Source: Brachionus koreanus
Lineage: Eukaryota; Rotifera; Eurotatoria; Ploima; Brachionidae
Assembly (NCBI GenBank): GCA_016987375.1
Contig: PJRA01000220.1
Span: forward strand, 549,417-580,993
Length of the DNA: 31,577 nucleotides
Direction: 5' to 3'
Below the pieces are notes generated by a model, which saw nothing but the letters and a program-made list of their open reading frames with translations, ran no database searches and was not told the origin of the DNA. The translations under genes and the position numbers were made by a program. Positions within the stretch are counted from its first letter, which is position 1, and each line of letters starts with the position of its first letter. Shown here one piece after another: positions 11,501 to 19,800 of the stretch.

Positions 11501-13437
11501 CTTCCTCGTAAAATTAAAAAATAAAAGTTTAGAAATTCGGGTAATCTAAAAGTTTTAAAAACCATTTCTACTAATAAAAAGAGCATAATTAATTATCTTC
11601 TTCTTTTTTTGTATTTTCTTTTTTTAATTCAAATAATAATCATTTGTCTATGAGGCTTAAAACAAATAAATAATATCAATATTAAACTGCTTAATTTAAA
11701 AACTCTCTAACTCGGCTCATTTGGTCTCTAAAAAACATTCTAATCGAGAACTTATGGTCATACATAAGAGTTTTGGCTTGTTTTAAGGTCAAAGGCGGAC
11801 ACTTTAAAATTTAAAAATTTCTAAACTTTTGAATCGATTTTTTTCTTATTAATTGAATAGCTTTTTGTATTTTTTGTATTTTTCTGTGATTTTTTTTTAG
11901 TTTTACGTTATTAGATTGATCACAGATAAATGTTTTTTAAAAAAAGCTGCTTTTTTATTATTTTCCCGCCTTTTATACACATAAAAACAATCTTTGTGTT
12001 AACGAATAAAAAAATTTTTACTGCAACATACTGTATTAGCTTTATCATGCCGTGATAAGAGTTTAGAATGGCACCCAATGCTAAAGATATTAGTGACTGT
12101 TAATGTTAATAAAAAAGAGGAAGGAAAACATCGGCTCCAAAAAAATCTTTATACAATTATTTTCTGAATTCCTAAAAAATAATTTTTCAACTTATTTTTT
12201 TTATTTTTTATTTTAAAATCGTAATATTTTAATAAAATTGTTTGATACCAATATTTGATAGCAATTTTTTTATACATTTACAATTAAATTAGATAGCAAA
12301 AAAATTTTAAGTCTTTATTAATTTAAAATAAAAAATAATTTTAAGAAACTGATTGCTTCTACTTGTTCAAGCATCAACAATTCAATATTTAATAAATTAG
12401 AGTTTGACTATTGTATAATTGATGAGGCTAGTCAAGTCTTGTTTACCACTTGTCTAGGCCCTCTTTTTACAAGCAAAAAATTTATTCTCGTTGGTGATTT
12501 AGAACAACTGCCACCAATAATCAAAAACCGGGAGGCAAGGTAAACTGCTTTGAACAAATTTCTTACTGAAAACTCTGAAACTAGAGAATAATTTCAAAGA
12601 TCAATGGGCATGAATATAAGTCTATTCGAATGGTTGGACTCAAGTGAAGGATCAGTAGAATTAGTTCACCAATATAGAATGAACCAAGATATAATGGATT
12701 TGGCAAACAATATAACATACAAAGGAAAACTTCAATGCTTATCCAGTCAGACAGCAAATAGCTTCTTAGATATCAGTCCAGAATTTATATCATCAATTAA
12801 ATTAGACAACTTGAGGAATATTTTTACCAAATCAGTCGTATTTATTGATACTAGCAAATTGATGAGATCAACCAAACTATCAAGCTGTTTGGACGAGCAT
12901 GATAAAAAGCTCATCAATAAAACTGAAAGCGAAATAGTGGAAAGATTAGTAGAAATTTACTTTAAAGTAAATATTTGTATTTTTTGATTTTTAGAAATAA
13001 AAATTTTTTTAGTTTGGGGAAATTAGTTCTGAAGATGATATAGGCATAATTGCTCCATACAACAATCAAGTTAAAGAGCTACAACAAAAACTTATCAAAT
13101 ATAAAAATATTGAAGTAAATACTGTTGATCAATTTCAAGGACGAGATAAAAAAATGATTGTAATGAGCTTCACAAATTCGATTGACAAGTCTGAAGATAT
13201 CAAGGTGCCTTAATATCAAAATTTTTGAATCAAAACTTAATTTTTGCTAAGGAGTCAGAAATATTGAATGACAAACGACGCTTGACTGTGAGCATTACGA
13301 GAGCTAAACAAAAGCTTATTTTAATTGGATGCACAGAAAGCCTCAAACGGTATAAGCCCGTCGGGGTGCTGATTGAATATTTATATTCAAAAAATTTGAT
13401 TATTCTACCAGAGGACATCAATGAATTTCATTTCTAA
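8522..13437 (+). CDS. DNA2: DNA replication ATP-dependent helicase/nuclease DNA2, 10 exons
   Basis: Processes 5' flaps during Okazaki-fragment maturation and resects broken ends. Exons: 8522-8808, 8854-9015, 9082-10119, 10183-10573, 10636-10803, 10862-10990, 12346-12539, 12600-12966, 13013-13204, 13252-13437; they join in frame to 1037 residues (human DNA2 is about 1060). An in-frame TAA at 8516-8518 supports the ATG. The nuclease half has D272 (GNLDLT), E307 and K309 (PIELKSG), the EGQVMLYSLL motif, and the four iron-sulphur cysteines: HCLRK near 146, then C389, C392 and C398 in CSKCPLLTTC. The superfamily 1 helicase half has GYPGTGKTT (638-646), IIDEASQ (near 749), GDLEQLPP (775), QYRMN, VNTVDQFQGRDK (near 947) and VSITRAK (near 989). 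Catalytic residues look intact, so this is probably a working gene. AATAAA signals lie at 13499-13504 and 13509-13514, just past the stop. One intron is 1355 nt, the rest 45-66 nt. Confidence 0.95.
10120..10182 (+). other. In-frame 63-nt intron of DNA2 containing a stop codon
   Basis: The length is a multiple of three and the frame runs on unchanged through it, apart from one TAA at 10175-10177. Splicing TT|GTATGA to TTCTAATTTAG restores a protein whose spacing between the nuclease and helicase halves matches human DNA2 to within a few residues; keeping it would add 21 codons including a stop. The acceptor is strong and the donor ordinary. The alternative is a true nonsense mutation in an unspliced exon. 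Confidence 0.7.
11017..12299. repeat. Outer inverted repeat filling the long DNA2 intron
   Basis: Left block about 11017-11086 and right block about 12241-12299. Read inward from each end, both carry the same three motifs in the same order: GCTATCTAA (11019; 12297 on minus), AATTGNTATCAAAT (11047; 12265 minus) and TTGGTATCAAA (11070; about 12251 minus). Spacing differs by a few bases. A 9-base direct repeat TTTATTAAT occurs outside both ends (near 10994 and 12313) but could be chance in such AT-rich DNA. It reads as the ends of an old element into which another element was inserted. Confidence 0.45.
11323..12033. mobile_element. Non-autonomous Tc1/mariner-like element with IR/DR-type ends
   Basis: A 711-bp element in the intron 10991-12345 of DNA2. 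Both ends start CAGTATGTTGCA (12 of 12 identical, 11323 forward and 12033 reverse). The right flank is TA, as expected for this superfamily; the left flank is AA, perhaps a decayed TA. A second internal repeat, AAAAGTTTAGAAATT, sits just inside the left end (11334), again at about 11524, and in reverse orientation at about 11815-11830. Each arm therefore has an outer and an inner repeat about 200 bp apart, like the IR/DR layout of Tc1 relatives. No transposase ORF is present, so any mobility would depend on another copy. Confidence 0.55.
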
Positions 13438-13918
13438 TTTGTAAATTATTTCTTATCATAGATTATAAAACACTACAATTATTTTCTCTTTTTTAAAAAA
13501 TAAAATTAAATAAAATTTCTTTTTAGCATGATATATATTTCAAAGTGGTTGTTTATTTGCCGAAAAATACAAGCTTTAGACAAGAGCTTGTTTCCTTTAT
13601 AAAAAAAAATATCTGTTTGCTTAAAAAGTTGGATATATTAAATGTACTTTTGTTTAGTTTTATTAGAATATTAGAGCTTAAGACGGGCAAAATTAATTTG
13701 TCAACAATTAAATTATCAACAGATAAATTTATCAACAATTTTTTTTTATCAATAGTATAATTTATCAACAATAAATAAAAATTAAAGAGTACAAATTGTC
13801 AACTAATAATTAAATAAACTAATAAATTTATTTATTTTAAGTTTAAGTCCCATGGACTAATTGAAGTATGATATACATAAAAAAAAAATATATATAATCT
13901 AATAAAAGTCCTTTTTAA
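13438..13918. other. DNA2 3' flank with poly(A) signals and TTATCAACA repeats
   Basis: AATAAA occurs at 13499-13504 and 13509-13514, 60-75 bases past the DNA2 stop, so the transcript probably ends near here. From about 13696 to 13800 the motif TTATCAACA, or close variants, occurs about five times at irregular spacing. The overlapping open frames at 13545-13760 and 13553-13771 have no recognisable features. Confidence 0.5.
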
Positions 13919-14746
13919 CACTAGAACGCCCGATTTTTTTTATACCGTTAACGCCCGGCAAGGGTTTAAAAAACCCCTTTTAAATTTAATGTGTAATAAG
14001 CAAAACAACCAAAATTTTTTGCCAAATTTATCAAGTTTATTTGGCATGTATTGTTAGATGCTACATCTGCATTTTAATGGCAGCAATTGCTCATCAACAG
14101 TTAAGAATTGATTTGGTCGGTAGCAAGCTTGAGTGTTTTCAATTAGCTGTCAAATGTTACACGCTATGATCTTGATATCCTATTGTCAAATCGGAGATAT
14201 ATCATTAGCAGGAGAAAGCGATTTCTAGACATGAAATTGGTAATTTTTGGTATACCATAGTTTTTGGATCACATTTCTATGGCAGGAATATCTAGACAAA
14301 AAAATTTATACACAGTAAAATTCCTATGAAACAAACAAAATCTTTCTCTGAAAAATAGACTGCGGTCATTAGTCTTAGGAAAAACATTTGTACATTCGAG
14401 TACCATTTCCAAATTACGTCTGATTTAGACGTTTTATCTTCATTTTCATAATCAAAATCACCTGAAGCATCTAAATCTGCATTATTTACTTTGGTAAGCT
14501 GTTTCAAAGAAAGTAAAGCTGAAGTTAAAATTTAATGGGGTTTAAAAAACCCCTCCGGGCGTTTATGTATATATTTTTTTTGTTGACATTAAATCATTAT
14601 ATTTTGAAATTTCAAAAATAAAATAATAATCATATTTTCATTTTCAATTTGGGAAAAAAAAACTTTGACAAAACTCCTCTTAGAAAAATTTTTATTGACT
14701 TTTTAAAATCAAAAAAGGGTTTAAAAAACCCTCGGGCGTTCTAGTG
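13919..14746. mobile_element. piggyBac-family element, internally deleted
   Basis: An 828-bp element flanked by TTAA on both sides (13915-13918 and 14747-14750), the target duplication of piggyBac transposons. The terminal inverted repeats are CACTAGAACGCCCGA, 15 of 15 identical. Subterminal palindromes of the form GGGTTTAAAAAACCC occur at about 13961, 14535 and 14716, each next to a CGGGCG-type motif. The interior holds a broken minus-strand piggyBac transposase. The element is far shorter than a full copy, so it must be non-autonomous. Perfect ends and an intact TTAA pair suggest its end sequence was preserved at insertion even though the coding part has decayed. Confidence 0.88.
13991..14507 (-). 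pseudogene. piggyBac transposase remnant
   Basis: The minus strand opens with an acidic N-terminal-like stretch (14507 downward, SGDFDYENEDK). After frame breaks it shows MSRNRFLLL and LRFDNRISR near 14240-14180, then TVDEQLLPLKCRCSI, a stop, and QYMPNKLDKFGKKFW near 14100-14000. These match the piggyBac transposase core in order (the FxxI-MSRxRF region, the VDEQ segment with a catalytic aspartate, the YMPxKPxKFGxKxW segment). Several stops and frameshifts break it, and everything past that segment is deleted up to the terminal repeat. It cannot encode an active enzyme. Confidence 0.75.
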
Positions 14747-14972
14747 TTAAAATTTTTAATTTAACTAGATGAGTTTATACCTAAGAGAAAAGAGTTAGAG
14801 TAAAAGAGTTAGTAGAAAGATATATTAAAGTAAGACACAATTGTAACGTTTCAGAGGAATCGGACAAAGAAAATATTGCCTGAAAATATTATCTAGGAAG
14901 AAAAAAAAAATTAAATCTGGATATACCAGAAATATTGATGTTGAGAAAATATTGAATGAAAAAAAAAGATGA

Positions 14973-15377
14973 AAAAAGAAAGACAGGCAACATAAAAAAA
15001 GATCGTCATCACCAGTATTAAGGCTAGAAGAAGAAAAAAAGAGATGTAAAAGAAATTTATCCATAAACACCAAAGAACAACCAGCTACACCATGCATCTC
15101 ATCTTCAAGCAAAATTACCACTTCGGCTTCAATTTCCAATAGAACAAACAAGTCATCTATTACAATTAAACCACTTAGATCATTCAACTCAAATTAATCG
15201 TCAGAACTGAGTTCAAAACGTTGTTTTAGCTGTAAAATTTTATTTTCTAAAAGCAAGTTTCAAGATGAATGGATTTCATGTGAAAATTGTTCTAATTGGA
15301 TCTGTGGTGACTGTTGGCCTAGAGGCCTGAAGCTCAATGACTCGTTCTATCGTTCTATTGTATTAAATAAAATATAA
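14973..15377 (+). pseudogene. Decayed ORF with cysteine-pair motif, probably transposon-derived
   Basis: One frame is open from 14973 to 15194, has a single TAA at 15195-15197, and continues to a stop at 15375-15377. The first part is basic and serine/threonine-rich (EEEKKRCKRN, then SSSKITTSAS). The second part has four CxxC-type cysteine groupings: CFSC, CENC, WICGDCW. That resembles the zinc-ribbon or PHD-like C-terminal tails of some invertebrate DDE transposases, but I cannot name the family. The ORF upstream of 14973 is broken by stops. It could instead be a host gene exon that has lost its context, though no conserved partner exon is visible. Confidence 0.35.
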
Positions 15378-15537
15378 AATTAAAAAGCTTAAATATTAAG
15401 ACTTAGTTTCTAAATATCTATTAAAATATAATTTGTGAAATGGGCTAATATTTTAATCAATTTAAATAAGATACAATCATAGCTTATTTTTTTTTCAACA
15501 TTTTTTTTTTAGATGCTTCATAAGTTTTCTTATTGTT

Positions 15538-16140
15538 TTAAAAAGAGGTTAGGCTTAATTCCATATTTAATTTGATTTTGGAAACAATAAATTTCACTGA
15601 ATCAACTAGACCACGATTTTCCTCGATAAATAAATGATCTATTATTGCTAGAGAAGTCTTCAAACTATAATCCATTACATCAATATGAGTTTTTTTTCCC
15701 ACATTATTAAGTTGTTTGCAAAAGGAGGTATTTTTCTGATCAAACTTTTCATAATTTACGCGAAGGAAGGTCAAGATATTCCAGCATAGTGAGCTATTCT
15801 TTACTTGCTTTAAAAAGAATATCTTGTGTTTTGTGTATAGTTGTTCAATCATCTCTAACTGTAAGGTTTCTAACAAAGGTCTGATTCGGAAAATTTATTG
15901 ATTCCTAGTGCTCTTTTAATTAATAAATTTTGTCTTATGTCTAGTTCATTTAGCTTATTTTCACTTATATAGACCAAATCCAGATGATATCGAAAAACTG
16001 ATTGACAAAACTGTTTATAGAGAAAGCTGACTAGATTAGGACATGCCGATTTTGGTTTACAGCCAAGTCCATATAAAGAGTAAAAGCTTCTCTCAATTTT
16101 TTTCCACTTTTCTTCTACAAAATTCCAGATAAAGTTACTA
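15538..16140 (-). pseudogene. Non-LTR retrotransposon ORF2 C-terminal fragment
   Basis: On the minus strand, 16140-15885 reads KPKSACPNLVSFLYKQF, FRYHLDLVYISENKL and DIRQNLLIKRALGINKF. A frameshift follows, then 15876-15538 continues with HKIFFLKQVKNSSLC and FDQKNTSFCKQL. The same order of motifs is present in the plus-strand fragment at the right edge of the window (31045-31577), so both are copies of one LINE family. The reverse-transcriptase catalytic motifs lie upstream of this part and are absent here. The frameshift makes this copy non-functional. It sits between the convergent DNA2 and EAG genes. Confidence 0.7.
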
Positions 16141-16853
16141 TCACCTATATAAAAAAGATCATACTAATAAAGATCAATAGAGTATTAATTATCAACTTAT
16201 TAAGATTTTGAATATTGCAAGTAGATTCTAATTTTTGAATTATACCCGGAAAAAGGCTTACTTTTGATAATGATCAAGGTTTTATACTCAAGATTAGTTG
16301 TGAAATTGCTTGAAATGTCCCGAAAACTTCTAGTATCCTCTTATAATCCGTCAACTCTTAAGTATTCTCAATGTGACATGCGGGCTCATTTTAATGAATG
16401 CTTAAAAAATAGAAAAATTACAGAATTTCCTTCAAACCCCTAAGTTTTTAACAGACTTGTGCAAAAGTCAAAAAAAAGTCATTTTAAAGTCTTTTCAAAT
16501 TCAAGTCAAAAGACTTGACTTTGACTTTATGACTTTTGAACAACTCTGGTTTTTAAAAAAATAAAAAATTATTAGTCAATTAAAAGAGCAGAAAAAGACG
16601 AATTTTTTACACATAACTGAATTCAACCGCGAATGCTTTTTTTTTTTAAAATACACTCAGGTGTGCATTTTTCAGATATCCATTTTTAGTAATATTCACC
16701 AAGAAAAATAAAATTTAAAAATAAATTGTTTTATAAAAGAAAAATTTATTCAAATGTAAAAAATCTATAATATCTTGTATATAAAAAAATTATCAATAAA
16801 AATTGACTAAAAATAACAATGTTTTAAAAAATAAACACTTCTTTTTTTTTTTT
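16141..16853. other. 3' flank of EAG, no gene
   Basis: Lies between the LINE fragment and the EAG stop codon. A TTTATT at 16745-16750 is an AATAAA on the minus strand, about 100 bases past the EAG stop, and is a plausible poly(A) signal. A 57-codon plus-strand open frame at 16270-16443 is unrecognised. A foldback repeat occupies 16452-16549. Confidence 0.5.
16452..16549. repeat. Foldback repeat built from AAGTC units
   Basis: About 98 bp. The left arm starts CAGACTTGTGCAAAAGTCA; the reverse complement of the right arm starts CAGAGTTGTTCAAAAGTCA (17 of 19 identical). Inside, AAAGTC occurs repeatedly on the left and GACTT on the right, meeting in the perfect small palindrome CAAGTCAAAAGACTTG near 16502-16517. 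It looks like a miniature foldback element; the AAAAGTC motif recurs near 19225. Confidence 0.6.
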
Positions 16854-19800
16854 CTAACTCGTTTGTTTTTTATCCAGCAATCGTTCTTCTTCTATTTCAT
16901 TATCGTACATAAATTTATCTTTTTTTTTCTCAAAAAATCTTCTAAATTGTTTATCTTTAACTGAATAATCGGAACTGGATGAAGTCAACTGTTTTTTCTC
17001 TATTTCAATTGGAATCAAATTAACATTGTAATTTGAATGACTTGACGAATTTATGAACGAAGTTGAAAATGGATTTTTTGAATTGAATATTGCTGTTGCA
17101 CTCTCAACTGCTTGGTTTATCACTGACGCACTTGATCCGGCCAGATCAGATTTTTTTGTTTTTACAGGTGCTTTCAAATGTTTATTTGGAGGATTTGTTT
17201 TAATAGTTAATTTCGTTTTATTGTTATCTATATTATCGTTTACTGATTCACACATTTCGTTTTTTTCATTATTTTTCGAATTAAAATCAATACTTGCTTC
17301 ATTGTTAATATTTTGTCCACTGTTTGAGTTATCCAGCAAATTAATATTATTGTTCAAAGTGAATGAAAATGAAGTGTCCAAGTAGCTAGCTTTTGAGTGT
17401 GTATTGTTTACCTTTAGCAAATTGGAACTACTTTTCATTTGATTAATGTCTGTTGCATAGGAAGGTGATGAAGGAGCTATGAAATGATGTATTATTTCAG
17501 CTATTTTAGAGTCGATTTTGGCTATTCGACCATTTAGAGTTTCGACTTGATTTTTCAATTCATTCCTGCGGGAAAATAGAATTTTAAGCAAGTGTAATGG
17601 ATTGCGATTTAGTCCATCGTCTTGTGGGCCTGATTTGGCTGATAGTAATTCAGAGTCTAAATTGTCCAAGTCAAGAAAAAAGCCACCGCTCTCCTCCAAA
17701 TTGGAGCTTAGCATATTGCAGCTTTCGAGAGTTCTAGATCTCAAGCTAAGTAATTCGGCGTCATTTGATGTTGTCTTGTAAATGGTTGGATTCTGTTTTA
17801 TTTCTCTTCTTTGAATTTCATTGTCCAAATTTTCCATAGGCTCAGTTTCCTCAGGAGTAGAGCTCAAAAATGACTTTGGTATATTTTCAACTCCACCTTT
17901 GGCTTTGCTTAACAAAATGTTCCATTTTTGTTTAACTGAAGTAGCTTCGTTTAGAGGGGGCAAAATAGGCAGATTTTTTGAAGCCTCTTTTTTTGAAGGT
18001 GAACAAGGCTGAGAATTTTTTTTGCTTGAATTTTCACTTCGCTCACTGATTGTGATTAATCTTTGGCCTGAAACGCTATTTGGTAAAGCCAAATTGCTTC
18101 CGCTTGTTGATTTATTCGAAGAGTTATCTGATTTAGAATTGAAACCATATGTGGCAAGGTTAATGGCTGGGGCAGAAACTAAAGATAGTGCGCTTATTGA
18201 TTGTTGGTTTAGTGGATTTATATTAGCAACACTGTCAACAGAATGGAAAGGATCTGTTTCTGCTCGCGAATCGATGCTTCTTTTTCGTAGTTTGTTGATT
18301 AACTTTTTAATTGCGCTATTGCTAGGTGCACTTTCCATTGAGTCAATAATTTCCATTTTGCTTTTGTCCGCCAGTTCCTGTTCACGTTTGACGTCAGACA
18401 ATTTCCGAAAAATAATCTTATTTCAAAGTAAGTTTTTTACTAGGTAATTTAAAAGCATAGCTTTATTAAATTTGATGCTAATAAAATATCTATGTTCTTT
18501 TATTTAAAAAAGCTAAAATTATCATTTCAATATTTTTTCAAATTCATTTATTATGGATTACTTGCTGCTCTTTACTACCATGAAACAATGCTTAAATTTT
18601 AAAACTTAAATTCCTCTAATGTTCAAATATATTATCAAAATAAAATCAGGTTTAAAATTAATTTAAAAAAAATTGGGAAAAATAACAAATATTTTATACA
18701 CTGATCATAAAATTTGCCTTGACCAACAAGGCTATTTAGAAATTCAAATGCAAACAAAACAAAATATTTTCCTATTTTGAAAAATTAAAATTTTCTAAAA
18801 TAAAATATTCCTAAAAAAAATACTGCATAAAATAATACTTTTTTTTCTAGGATAAATTTTTTTTAAAGAAATCAGATCAATAATAAATTAAAATTCTATT
18901 GATGTTTTGTTTTTGTCCTTTATTTGCATAAGAAATAAATTTAAAGTAAAAAAGTATACTTTTAAAAATATTTTATTTTTGTAGATTTTAATTTATCAAA
19001 ATAAGAAGAATTTTTTTTATTTTGTTAGCATTTGAATCTAACAGCACCCTTGTTTTTTTAAGACGAATTTTATTATCAAAAATGAATACCACAATTTTTT
19101 AAATTTTATATCACAAACATTAATAAAGTGTGCCTATTTTTTGAAAAAAACAAAGAATAATCACTAAAAAATTATAAAGACATTCATTCAGAAGAAGTTT
19201 GTGAGTCTCTAGAGCAATTCAATTAAAGATCAAAAGACTTTTTAAAAGTCTAAATTTCGAATAATGGAGAATTAAGTAATGAAGCGAAGATATTGGATAT
19301 TGTTCGAAAAATTAAAAAAAAAAACAATTTTTTAGTATATTATTTTTGTTGAATTATTTTTCAATTAAATTTTAATGATTAAAAAAAAATTTAAATCAAT
19401 TTTTTACGATATTTGTGTCTATTCTAATAAAATTATGTTGAAATTAAAAAAAAAACAAATTTTTCCAATTTTTGTTAATTAATGAATTTTTGTGACTTTT
19501 TTGATAAATTATTTTCTATTATTGATTTTGATGGGTAATAAAAAATCTAATGTTAGAATAACTGATATGATCAAACAATTTATCGGACCCCGAGTCTAAA
19601 AAATATAGGCTGAAAATAGAACAGTTGAAATTCTAAACAAATTTGCTTAATGCATGAAAATAAGTCTGCAAAAAATTCTGCAATTTTCTCCATTCTACAC
19701 GCCATTTAATAGTATTTTTAAATTTTTGGATAAAGCAAAACATTGCAAAAATTGATTCAAATTTACTAAATGAATAGGATATATAAAAATTGTTTTAAAG

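Noticed and set aside
13230..13421. Minus-strand ORF over the last DNA2 exon
   Set aside because: Antisense shadow of the exon encoding helicase motif VI.
13700..13765. TTATCAACA motifs resembling bacterial DnaA boxes (TTATCCACA)
   Set aside because: The window is clearly eukaryotic, with spliced animal genes; the resemblance is coincidental.
16270..16443. 57-codon plus-strand ORF (MIKVLYSRLVVKLLEMSRKL...)
   Set aside because: Not low-complexity, and it contains two cysteines, but I recognise no domain, no splice partner and no conservation argument. It lies in transposon-rich DNA in the EAG 3' flank.
17053..18447. Three plus-strand ORFs within the last EAG exon
   Set aside because: Antisense shadows of a long exon with strong family support on the minus strand.
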